Assembly (NCBI GenBank): GCA_945897805.1
Contig: CAMDFX010000002.1
Coordinates: 274,651-338,650, forward strand
Direction of reading: 5' to 3'
From: Chryseobacterium gleum
Lineage (GTDB): Bacteria > Bacteroidota > Bacteroidia > Flavobacteriales_D > Crocinitomicaceae
DNA length: 64,000 nucleotides
Shown here: in pieces, positions 1 to 7,469 of the stretch
Layout: each line of letters opens with the position of its first letter
Numbering within the stretch: position 1 is the stretch's first letter
Translations under genes and position numbers: made by a program
The notes under the pieces: generated by a model
Databases searched by the model: none
Seen by the model: the letters and a program-made list of their open reading frames with translations, nothing else
Told to the model about the DNA's origin: nothing

Positions 1-577
1 CTGATTTTGGGAAAATCGATTGTTGGTGACTGTAGTTGATAACCATAAACTTGTTAATATCAGCGTAATATTTTTCTTAAACTAATTATTAATCGAATTA
101 TACTTCGTGTTTTTTGAAATTCTTGTATTTTTCCTTAAATTTTTTTACTTGCAATTTAACGTACCTTTTGGATTATATCATAATTTATTGCTAGTGACTA
201 TCCGAATGCAGATATGACAGTCTTTCATGCTCTTATTTATGTTGGTTAATTTCGATTTCCCATGTATTTTGCCATCGTCAAGATGTCTCGGCTTTTTGCC
301 GCTAAAAACGTAAAAATTAAAAATTTATTAATCTGTGATCCAACAAAACAACTATAAACTGAATTCTGTAAAATTTTGTCATTAACATCTAAAATGGTCT
401 CCCAAACTTCAGTAAGACCTTTGAGCTAGATTACGAAAATAAGTTGGTTCATTTTAAAATAAGACAAAGATTTAAAAACGAACAGCGGGTTTTAACGGTT
501 GCTTTTAAAAATTAACACATATAATTTGGCATTTATAGCGTGTAGTTTTATATTTGCTCATTAAAAAACTAAAAAAT
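1..577. other. Non-coding leader region upstream of the first gene
   Basis: I find no convincing coding frame here. It is AT-rich and ends with a clear promoter (525-556). No tRNA, hairpin terminator or end of a preceding gene is recognisable, so the left neighbour of the window is unknown. Confidence 0.6.
525..556 (+). promoter_or_regulatory. Bacteroidota-type promoter of the T9SS type A protein gene
   Basis: TTTG at 525-528 is followed after 20 bases by TATATTTG at 549-556, an exact match to the Bacteroidota -33/-7 pattern (TTG-N about 19-TANNTTTG). The predicted start of transcription is about 561, only some 15-20 bases before the ATG at 578. This supports 578 over the in-frame TTG at 554, which lies inside the promoter. 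Confidence 0.75.
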
Positions 578-2437
578 ATGAAAAAAAACTATTTATTCGG
601 ATTGGCAATTCTTTTCGCAACGGGTGCATCAGCACAAGTGACGAAAAATTTTTCTAAGCACATTGAAAAGTCTTTCTCTACATCTGCAGTAGGAAACAAA
701 GCAGATGGAACAATAACACCTAAAGCAGGTGGTGATATTGTGTGGCAGGATGATTTTTCAAATCCATTAAACTGGACAATAGACAACGCTGGCCAAACAG
801 CAGCAACTTTTGGTTGGAATGTTAACTCAACAGAAAGCTCTTGGTGGACGAACCAAGTGATTAATTCCACTTCAGATGGAAATTTTGCTGAAGTTAACAA
901 CGGTAATCCAACAGCAAATCCAGGTACTCAGGCTTTAAATGTTGTATATACATTGACCACAGCACAACCGATTGCAATAACAACAAACGCGTTAACTTTA
1001 AGCTTTTTGCAATATGGTGCAAAGTTTAATGATGCACAAGAAATGTACATTTCAACTGATGGTACAACATGGGTATTGGTAGGCGACAACAGTGATCTTC
1101 CTACGCTTTCTGCTGCTGGCGGTGCACCTTATGCAAATTCTTCTGAAAAGTCTATAAATCTAGCGACATTAGTGCCAACTACAGCAACTCAAATTTGGGT
1201 TCGTTTCAGTTGGACAACAGCTTTTCCTGCAGAAGCAGCCAATCCAAATGTTTGGATTACTTACGGATGGATGATTGATGATGTCAAACTTATTGAAACA
1301 TTTGGAAACGATTTAAAATTAAATGGAATCGTTTGGGGAGTTGACAATGGATTTGAAATTTTACCTTATTACAAAACACCAATTGCTCAAGTACAACCAG
1401 TAAACATTGGTGGGGTTGTTGAAAATGCGGGATCTTTAGACAAGTCTGATGCCGTTTTCAATGCAAACATTACCTCAGCTGCTTTCAGCGGATCAAGTGC
1501 TGCATCTACCATCTTAGCATATCAGTCAGATACACTTTTCACTACAGCAAATTTTACACCAACTGCAGCTGTAGGAACGTTTATTATTGATGGATTCGCA
1601 GTGCAATCAGCTGTAGATGATATTCCTAGTAATAATGCAATTACTGAGACGGTTAATTTTGAGGTAACAGATTATACTTATGCGCGTGATAAAGGTGTTC
1701 AATCAGGAACTTTTTCTAATCAAGATGCGCAAGGCTTGCCTTCACAATATGAATTGTGTAATCAATTTGATATTTTTACCGGAACACCAGCTTCAGGGGT
1801 TGATTTCTTTGTAGATCAAACTACCGCAACGGATGCAGTAGTTTTTGTAACGATCCGTGATCTTAATTCTGCTACTTTGGATGTTTTAGAGCAAAGTGCT
1901 GATTATATTATTCAAGCTGGAGATAAAAACAAATTTATTACTTTACAATTTGATATTGATTATATTACAACAGATGCAACTAGTTATCTAGTTTGTGCTG
2001 GTACTTATGGTGGAGTAGGAACAACGGATTTAGTTATCGGTACATCTGGAGAATCAGCAGTACAAACATCGTTTTTATACGATCAGCCTGTAGACACATG
2101 GTTTTATACTACAAGCACTCCAATGGTGAGATTGAGCTTTGCTCCAAATACGACATCAGCTACTGAGTTGTCAAATGAGTTTATTGCAGCGGCCAACGTT
2201 TATCCTAACCCAACATCAGGCGCAGTAAATGTTGATTTTACATTGAATTCAGCTTCTGATGTTTCTTTAGAAGTTATTGATATCACAGGAAAAATTATTT
2301 ACACGAATAATGCAGGAGTTTTAGCTAATGGTTCAAACAGCTTGTCTATTGATGCAAATTCTTTTCAAGCGGGTGTTTACTATGTAAACGTTTTAACGAA
2401 CGGAACAAAGGTTACTAGAAAATTGATCAAAGAATAA
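578..2437 (+). CDS. T9SS type A sorting domain-containing exported protein
   Basis: A 619-residue exported protein of unknown specific function. Residues 1-20 form a signal peptide ending in GASAQ. A middle part from about residue 50 to 245 (opening WQDDFSNPLNWT) looks like a jelly-roll/MAM-like beta-sandwich of the kind found on Bacteroidota surface proteins. The last 75 or so residues, opening with VYPNPTSG and ending KVTRKLIKE, are a typical type A (Por secretion) sorting domain, so the protein should cross the outer membrane through T9SS and be attached to the surface or released. The start at 578 is chosen because it gives the signal peptide and follows the promoter at 525-556; the TTG at 554 would add eight residues of no value. 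It is followed by a strong terminator. Ligand or enzyme activity cannot be read from the sequence. Confidence 0.9.
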   Translation: MKKNYLFGLAILFATGASAQVTKNFSKHIEKSFSTSAVGNKADGTITPKAGGDIVWQDDFSNPLNWTIDNAGQTAATFGWNVNSTESSWWTNQVINSTSDGNFAEVNNGNPTANPGTQALNVVYTLTTAQPIAITTNALTLSFLQYGAKFNDAQEMYISTDGTTWVLVGDNSDLPTLSAAGGAPYANSSEKSINLATLVPTTATQIWVRFSWTTAFPAEAANPNVWITYGWMIDDVKLIETFGNDLKLNGIVWGVDNGFEILPYYKTPIAQVQPVNIGGVVENAGSLDKSDAVFNANITSAAFSGSSAASTILAYQSDTLFTTANFTPTAAVGTFIIDGFAVQSAVDDIPSNNAITETVNFEVTDYTYARDKGVQSGTFSNQDAQGLPSQYELCNQFDIFTGTPASGVDFFVDQTTATDAVVFVTIRDLNSATLDVLEQSADYIIQAGDKNKFITLQFDIDYITTDATSYLVCAGTYGGVGTTDLVIGTSGESAVQTSFLYDQPVDTWFYTTSTPMVRLSFAPNTTSATELSNEFIAAANVYPNPTSGAVNVDFTLNSASDVSLEVIDITGKIIYTNNAGVLANGSNSLSIDANSFQAGVYYVNVLTNGTKVTRKLIKE

Positions 2438-2460
2438 TTTTCTTTTTTAAAATATAAAAG

Positions 2461-2488
2461 TGCTCTCAAGAAATTGAGGGCATTTTTT
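2461..2488. terminator. Rho-independent terminator between convergent genes
   Basis: Nine-base-pair stem (2461-2469 with 2474-2482, one G-U pair), GAAA tetraloop, then a T run. It lies between the convergent T9SS gene (+) and the amidase gene (-). Confidence 0.85.
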
Positions 2489-2495
2489 ATTTCTG

Positions 2496-3275
2496 TTAAA
2501 ATACATCTTTCAAGAAAGACAGTTGTTTTCTAATATCATCGAGTTTTTCTTTGTTTAACTCAACTTTTTTGACAGCCTCTTGCGCATATTCAAAAGTCAT
2601 AAGTTGATTTCCAAGCGCATCAATTACGGCTGAATCACCACTGTAATCAAGTGCTTTTCCGTCTTTCCCAACACGATTTACGCCAAGCACAAAGCTTTGA
2701 TTTTCGATGGCTCTTGCCGCCAAAAGTGCTTTCCAATGCAACACTCTTTTTTCGGGCCAATTGGCTACGTACAACATGACGTCATATGCAGGGTTGTCAT
2801 TGGAAACCCATCTATTTCTCGATATTTCAGGAAAGCGTAAATCGTAGCAAATTTGCAATTGAATTTTCCAACCTAAATATTCAATGATTGTTTCTTTTGT
2901 TCCAGCAGTGAAAACTTCATGTTCACCCGCGAGACTGAATAATTTTCGCTTATCATAGATTTTAAAATCTCCCGATGGAAACATAAAAATTCCGCGGTTG
3001 AAAAAAGCATTATTTTCTTGGGCGATGAATGAAGTATAAATGGCGCAATTTTTTTCATTCGCCGTTTTTTTTAGCCAATTCAATGCCAAAGAGTCTTCCA
3101 TTGATTCAGCCAGTTTTGCAGGATTCATCGAGAAACCCGTGTGAAACATTTCCGGTAGCAAAATTAAATCTGTTGTTTCAATCTCTTTGAGTAAAGAATC
3201 AAAATGCGCTAGATTTGCTGTTTTATCTTCCCAAAACTGCTGACATTGAACGAGTGTTACGGTTAAATTTTGCAT
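2496..3275 (-). CDS. Omega-amidase, nitrilase superfamily (YafV-like)
   Basis: A 259-residue cytoplasmic hydrolase of the nitrilase/CN_hydrolase fold. The catalytic triad is visible as Glu42 (LLPEMF), Lys109 (YDKRKLF) and Cys143 (QICYDLRFPE). Family knowledge: YafV/Nit2-type omega-amidases hydrolyse alpha-ketoglutaramate or alpha-keto-methylthiobutyramide-type amides formed by glutamine-dependent transaminases. The upstream neighbour is a methionine-type aminotransferase and the two genes overlap by 13 bases (3263-3275), which suggests co-translation. That pairing supports a role in methionine salvage: transamination of keto-methylthiobutyrate with glutamine, then deamidation of the keto product. 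The pathway role is inference; the enzyme class is well supported. Confidence 0.9.
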   Translation of the reverse strand: MQNLTVTLVQCQQFWEDKTANLAHFDSLLKEIETTDLILLPEMFHTGFSMNPAKLAESMEDSLALNWLKKTANEKNCAIYTSFIAQENNAFFNRGIFMFPSGDFKIYDKRKLFSLAGEHEVFTAGTKETIIEYLGWKIQLQICYDLRFPEISRNRWVSNDNPAYDVMLYVANWPEKRVLHWKALLAARAIENQSFVLGVNRVGKDGKALDYSGDSAVIDALGNQLMTFEYAQEAVKKVELNKEKLDDIRKQLSFLKDVF

Positions 3276-4390
3276 AATTTCTCTGCTGCCTTTTCAAGTG
3301 TTTCATTGTCTTTTGCAAAACAAAATCGAATAATTTTTTCATCGCGGCGATCATTGTAAAACGCCGAAAAAGGAATTGCCGCAACGCCATGTTTTTGAAC
3401 CATTTCAGTCACAAAATCCATGTCAGATTGATTGGAGATTTCTTTGTAACTCGCGGTTTGGAAATAAGAACCTTCAGAAGGCAATAATTCAAACCTACTG
3501 CCAGAAATCAATTTTTGGAAATAATCTCTTTTAGATTGATAAAAAGCACCAAGTTTCTGAACGGCCACTTCTTTTAGGTATTTTGCCAAAGAGATTTGTG
3601 CCACACTATTCACACAAAAAACCAAAAATTGATGCACTTTTTTAATTTCAATCATCAGATTTTCAGGCGCTATCAAATAACCAATCTTCCATCCGGTGAT
3701 GTGAAAAGTTTTTCCAAAAGAGGAAACAACAATCGTTCGATCAATCAAACTATTTCTTGTGTTTGCCGAAATATGCTTTTGTTCAAATGTGATGTATTCA
3801 TAAACTTCATCAGAAAGCAACAATAATTGTGGATGTTTCTCCATCAATTTTTCCAGTTCGATGAGATCCGCTTCTTGCAAAATTTTTCCAGAAGGATTGT
3901 GTGGATTATTCACCATAATCATCGCCGTTTTGCGATTTACTTTTTCATTGATTTTTTCCCAATCGGGCGTAAAATCCAATTTCATGTTGATATGAATAGG
4001 CGTTCCTCCGGCTAAAATTACAGCCGGCGCGTAACAATCATATGCAGGATCTAAAATCACTACTTCTTGACCCGTTTTTACCAATGCTTGAATTGCTGTG
4101 AAAATTCCTTGCGTTGCACCTGCGGTCACTAAAATTTCAGTCGCGGGATTTACTTTTCTCTGGTAATTTTCCATTGTCAAAGTTGTGATTCCTTCCAACA
4201 GCGCAGGCAAACCGCTCATGGGAACATATTGATGTGCGTTTTCTTTGGCTGTTTCTACCAAGATGTCCGTCAATTTTTCATCCACAGGAAAATTTGGAAA
4301 CCCTTGAGAAAGATTGATTGCTTGGTGATCCATTGCCATTTTTGACATGGTGGTGAAAATCGTCGTTCCTACGTGTGGAAGTTTTGACAT
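3263..4390 (-). CDS. Methionine aminotransferase (YbdL-like, PLP fold type I)
   Basis: A 375-residue class I/II aminotransferase. The N-terminal part has the family signature INLSQGFPNFP, the PLP-phosphate and ring contacts appear in NNPHNPSG and LSDEVYEY, and the Schiff-base lysine is Lys227 in SFGKTFHITGWK. Family knowledge: YbdL and the related glutamine transaminase K/kynurenine aminotransferases prefer methionine, glutamine and aromatic amino acids. The ATG at 4390 (MSKLPHVGTTIF) is preferred to an upstream ATG at 4441, because the extra 17 residues do not resemble the family and would extend into the spacer before the divergent gene. It overlaps the omega-amidase gene downstream, which fits a methionine-salvage pair. 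Substrate preference is inferred from family and context. Confidence 0.9.
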   Translation of the reverse strand: MSKLPHVGTTIFTTMSKMAMDHQAINLSQGFPNFPVDEKLTDILVETAKENAHQYVPMSGLPALLEGITTLTMENYQRKVNPATEILVTAGATQGIFTAIQALVKTGQEVVILDPAYDCYAPAVILAGGTPIHINMKLDFTPDWEKINEKVNRKTAMIMVNNPHNPSGKILQEADLIELEKLMEKHPQLLLLSDEVYEYITFEQKHISANTRNSLIDRTIVVSSFGKTFHITGWKIGYLIAPENLMIEIKKVHQFLVFCVNSVAQISLAKYLKEVAVQKLGAFYQSKRDYFQKLISGSRFELLPSEGSYFQTASYKEISNQSDMDFVTEMVQKHGVAAIPFSAFYNDRRDEKIIRFCFAKDNETLEKAAEKLCKI

Positions 4391-4474
4391 AACTGCTTTT
4401 TGAGTCCGAAAATTACAAACAACAAACGAATGATTCGCCATTTTTATCTAATTTGGCAGTAAAATTTAGTCATC

Positions 4475-4726
4475 ATGCGATATTATTTATTCATTTCTGC
4501 ATTTATATTGTTTTCATGCGGAGCGAAAGACACTAAAATGTGTGAATGTTTGGAGGTTGGCGAGGAATTAAATCAGTTGTCTGCTAAATTGTTAACAAGT
4601 GATGTGACAGAACAACAGAAAAAAGATTTGTTTCGACTTCGCGCTGAAAAAGACAACAAGTGCAAAGATTTTCAAACCATGGGCGGCGAAGAAATGCTGA
4701 AGCGCAAAGCAGAATGTCAAAAATAA
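4475..4726 (+). CDS. Small lipoprotein
   Basis: An 83-residue protein with a short signal peptide and a lipobox-like end (LFSC, Cys15), so probably a membrane-anchored lipoprotein. The mature part is charged, helical in look, and contains two further CxC/Cys positions (MCECLEV and NKCKDF, plus a Cys near the end). It is the first gene of a probable operon with the TatD-type nuclease (7-base gap) and the asparaginase. I do not recognise a domain; similar small Cys-containing lipoproteins are common in Flavobacteriia. Confidence 0.75.
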   Translation: MRYYLFISAFILFSCGAKDTKMCECLEVGEELNQLSAKLLTSDVTEQQKKDLFRLRAEKDNKCKDFQTMGGEEMLKRKAECQK

Positions 4727-4733
4727 ATACACC

Positions 4734-5504
4734 ATGTTTATAGACACGCACACGCATTTGTATGCAGACACTTTTTCGGAAGACAGAGATTTAGTCATTC
4801 AACAAGCGATTGAAGCAGGCGTGACCAAAATGTTACTTCCAAATATTGACAAAGATTCTATAGCAGGAATGTTTGATTTGGAGCAAAAATATCCTGCGAA
4901 TTGTTTTCCAATGATGGGTTTGCATCCAACTTCTGTGGAAGAAGATTGGGAAGCGCAATTGACGATAATTCAAAAACATTTGTTTGCCAGAAAATTTGTT
5001 GCTGTAGGAGAAATTGGCATCGATTTATATTGGGAAGAAAGTTACAAAGCGCAACAAATAGAAGCTTTTATCAGACAAATAAATTGGGCTAAAGAACTAA
5101 ATTTACCGATTGTGATTCACGCAAGAAGTTCTTTTCCAGATATTTTTGAAGTATTGAATCAACACAATGATGAACGATTGCGTGGTGTTTTTCATTGTTT
5201 TTCGGGAACATTGGAAGACGTGCAAAAAATACAATCTTACGGAGGGTTTTTATTTGGTATTGGAGGAGTAGTAACCTTCAAAAAATCAGGACTGGACGAG
5301 GTGGTCAAGCACATTCCATTGGAGCAATTGATTTTAGAAACAGATTCGCCCTATTTAGCGCCAACGCCTCATCGAGGTAAGCGAAATGAAAGCGCATATA
5401 TACCATTTATTGCTGATAAGATTTCCAACATCTTTGAAATTTCAGTTTCTAAAGTAGGAGAAATAACCACTGCGAACGCAGAAAAAATGTTTTTCAATTC
5501 ATAA
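4734..5504 (+). CDS. TatD family metal-dependent DNase/hydrolase
   Basis: A 256-residue TIM-barrel amidohydrolase, the usual TatD length. Metal ligands are visible in the N-terminal HTH (His6, His8), in the Glu of GEIGID, in the His of VIHARSS, in VFHCFSG, and in the Asp of ETDSPYLAP. Family knowledge: TatD/YcfH/YjjV proteins are Mg-dependent 3'-5' exonucleases or deaminating hydrolases acting on DNA ends; the physiological substrate here is unknown. It lies between a small lipoprotein gene and ansA with only 2 bases to the next start, so it is surely co-transcribed with ansA, an arrangement I have seen in other Flavobacteriia. Confidence 0.93.
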   Translation: MFIDTHTHLYADTFSEDRDLVIQQAIEAGVTKMLLPNIDKDSIAGMFDLEQKYPANCFPMMGLHPTSVEEDWEAQLTIIQKHLFARKFVAVGEIGIDLYWEESYKAQQIEAFIRQINWAKELNLPIVIHARSSFPDIFEVLNQHNDERLRGVFHCFSGTLEDVQKIQSYGGFLFGIGGVVTFKKSGLDEVVKHIPLEQLILETDSPYLAPTPHRGKRNESAYIPFIADKISNIFEISVSKVGEITTANAEKMFFNS

Positions 5505-5506
5505 AT

Positions 5507-6529
5507 ATGAAAAAGCCGAGCGTTTTAATGATTTATACCGGTGGCACAATCGGGATGATAAATGACCCAAAGACAGGTGTTTTGAAAGCGTTTGATTTCA
5601 ATCATTTATCAAATCAAATTCCCGAGTTGGACAGATTAAATGTTGACCTAAAAGCCATTTCATTTGAGAAACCGCTAGATTCTTCTGAAATGAATCCTGC
5701 AAGATGGGCGGAAATTGCCTCGATTTTATTTGTTTACAACACTCAATTTGATGGATTTGTAATTTTACATGGTTCTGACACAATGGCTTACACGGCCTCA
5801 GCTTTGAGTTTTATGTTGCAAGGATTATCTAAACCAGTGATTTTGACAGGATCTCAGTTGCCAATTGGAACGATTCGCACAGATGGGAAGGAAAACTTGA
5901 TTACAGCGATTGAGATTGCAGCGGCGAAAGATGAAAACGGCAATGCTAAAATTCAAGAAGTAGCAATTTATTTTGAATACTCGCTTTACCGCGGAAATCG
6001 CACGTCTAAAATATCAGCCACTGAATTTGAAGCGTTTAGTTCGCCAAACTATCCAGAATTGGCTGTTGCTGGGGTTGCGATTCGTTACCACCACGAACCG
6101 TCGATAAAAGACCAAAATCTAAGCTTGTTCACGGCATTTGACAACCGGGTTGCTTTATTGAAAATTTTCCCTGGTTTTAGTGCTGAAGTGTACAAAAGTT
6201 TGTTCGACTTTCAGTTGGTGAAAGGAATTATCATCGAAACATTTGGCGCTGGAAATTCACCATCAGACGCAAGATTTACGGAATTAATAAAAGCATATTT
6301 AGAGCAAGGCGGCATCGTGCTCAACATTACGCAATGCAGCACAGGAAGCGTGGAGCAAGGCCGATATGAAACCAGTTCTTTTTTCCAAAAAGCAGGCGTT
6401 ATTGGCGGTTTTGATTTAACGACTGAAGCAGCAGTTACCAAAATGATGTATGCATTAGGAAAAGGACAAAACGCAGATGAAATTCGTCAAATTTTGTCTC
6501 AAGATTTGAATGGAGAAATGACTTGTTGA
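5507..6529 (+). CDS. ansA: Type I L-asparaginase
   Basis: A 340-residue cytoplasmic-type asparaginase converting asparagine to aspartate and ammonia. The first catalytic threonine sits in IYTGGTIGM (Thr14) and the second Thr-Asp motif in ILHGSDTMAYTAS near residue 90; the C-terminal part has GAGNSPSD and the NITQCSTGSV segment. There is no signal peptide, which argues for the AnsA (type I) rather than the periplasmic AnsB class. It is translationally close-coupled to the tatD-type gene upstream. The gene ends 67 bases before tRNA-Ser. Confidence 0.93.
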   Translation: MKKPSVLMIYTGGTIGMINDPKTGVLKAFDFNHLSNQIPELDRLNVDLKAISFEKPLDSSEMNPARWAEIASILFVYNTQFDGFVILHGSDTMAYTASALSFMLQGLSKPVILTGSQLPIGTIRTDGKENLITAIEIAAAKDENGNAKIQEVAIYFEYSLYRGNRTSKISATEFEAFSSPNYPELAVAGVAIRYHHEPSIKDQNLSLFTAFDNRVALLKIFPGFSAEVYKSLFDFQLVKGIIIETFGAGNSPSDARFTELIKAYLEQGGIVLNITQCSTGSVEQGRYETSSFFQKAGVIGGFDLTTEAAVTKMMYALGKGQNADEIRQILSQDLNGEMTC

Positions 6530-6558
6530 CGAAACTGCAACGATTGAGATAAATTTAG

Positions 6559-6566
6559 TATTTTTG
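6559..6566 (+). promoter_or_regulatory. -7 element of the tRNA-Ser gene
   Basis: TATTTTTG matches TANNTTTG exactly and lies 30 bases before the mature tRNA 5' end. The upstream TTG (6544-6546) is only 12 bases away, too close for a standard -33 box, so only the -7 element is claimed. Confidence 0.5.
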
Positions 6567-6596
6567 TGACCCCGAAAGGGAAACCAAAAAAAAAAA

Positions 6597-6687
6597 GGAG
6601 AGGTGTCCGAGTGGTTGAAGGAGCACGCCTGGAAAGTGTGTATACGCCAAAAGTGTATCGCGGGTTCGAATCCCGCCCTCTCCGCCA
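6597..6687 (+). tRNA. tRNA-Ser (anticodon GGA)
   Basis: Complete class II tRNA. Acceptor arms 6597-6603 and 6677-6683 pair perfectly, the discriminator is G6684, and CCA is encoded at 6685-6687. The anticodon is GGA at 6631-6633 in the loop CTGGAAA. A long variable arm (about 6641-6658) pairs as expected for serine tRNAs, and the T loop GGTTCGAATCC is canonical. It reads UCC/UCU codons. It is followed by a terminator and by a decayed copy of its own 3' end. Confidence 0.98.
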
Positions 6688-6694
6688 AACTAGC

Positions 6695-6726
6695 AAAAGA
6701 GTCTTAAGTTTTTAAGGCTCTTTTTT
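6695..6726 (+). terminator. Terminator of tRNA-Ser
   Basis: Stem of nine base pairs (6699-6707 with 6712-6720), extended by A-T pairs, loop of four bases, then six Ts. Confidence 0.88.
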
Positions 6727-6743
6727 GTGTACAAAAGAACGGG

Positions 6744-6816
6744 ATGAGAACCTGGTTCGAGCCGCAACGCAGTGGAGCCCATCGTAGCGATAGCGCAGAT
6801 AATCCCGCTCTTTCCG
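6744..6816 (+). repeat. Degenerate tRNA-Ser 3' end split by a 41-bp insert
   Basis: 6751-6760 (CCTGGTTCGA) and 6801-6816 (AATCCCGCTCTTTCCG) together rebuild the T arm and 3' acceptor half of the tRNA-Ser just upstream (6663-6684), with a few substitutions. They are separated by 6761-6800/6801, a GC-richer insert containing AGCGATAGCGC. No 5' half of a tRNA is present, so this is not a functional gene. It could be an att-type remnant of an integration event at tRNA-Ser, or a repeat element inserted in a duplicated tRNA end. Confidence 0.6.
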
Positions 6817-6855
6817 TTAGACCAGAAGAAAGATTTCAATTTCTCAGACTTTCTC

Positions 6856-7305
6856 TTATTTCGCATCAATAAGAGCTTCTAAAGTAATGTTATTGTCTAT
6901 AACAATCCCATATCTTACCAAACCACCATACTGTGCTGTAGCGGTTGCACAAAACTCAGTGAATCTGCATCTTTTCAAAGCTTTTTCGTCAAAATAAAGC
7001 ACGTCTTCGATATACTTTTTGTAAGCAACAACTAATCTAATAGCTTCCTCTGTTTCGTCATTTTCGGTATTTACCATTCCTCCTTTTTTAGTTCCATAGC
7101 ATTCTGGATACCCGGCTTCTGCTTGACTAATAGCACTTGTTGCAAATCTAAGAGTTGTATCTAAGGTCATACCAGGAAATGTAATTTCCATTTGACTAAT
7201 CAATGCTTTTTCAAATTTTTCAACATTGAACTTTTTAGTTTCTTGTGCAAAGTTTTGAGCTGCAACTCCAACAATCAATGCCACGGATAAAAATAGACTT
7301 TTCAT
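6856..7305 (-). CDS. Small exported protein of unknown function
   Basis: A 149-residue protein with a signal peptide of about 20 residues (MKSLFLSVALIVGVAAQNFA, cleavage near FAQE). The mature part is mixed alpha/beta with three cysteines (YPECYGT, RCRFTEFCATA). I recognise no domain. It is transcribed alone, away from the AAA+ gene. On the minus strand upstream, TATACTTT preceded by TTTG gives at best a weak promoter. It is the first gene of the accessory stretch after tRNA-Ser. Confidence 0.7.
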   Translation of the reverse strand: MKSLFLSVALIVGVAAQNFAQETKKFNVEKFEKALISQMEITFPGMTLDTTLRFATSAISQAEAGYPECYGTKKGGMVNTENDETEEAIRLVVAYKKYIEDVLYFDEKALKRCRFTEFCATATAQYGGLVRYGIVIDNNITLEALIDAK

Positions 7306-7469
7306 AACTTTTCTTTTTATGTTTTAATACTCGATTTTAAAGTATAATCCACATCAAAAGAAATTGTGACAAAAAAAATGAATTTAAAATGTCACAAATA
7401 ATAAGTTTCTGGATTATGCATATAAAGCTGTAGAGATTAAGCTCAAAAAAAAATCAAATTAAACAAGCC

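Noticed and set aside
554..577. TTG start for the T9SS type A gene.
   Set aside because: It lies inside the promoter (-7 box 549-556) and adds residues ahead of a perfect signal peptide that starts at 578.
6744..6816. A second tRNA gene after tRNA-Ser.
   Set aside because: Only the 3' half is recognisable and it is interrupted by an insert; there is no 5' acceptor half, D arm or anticodon arm.
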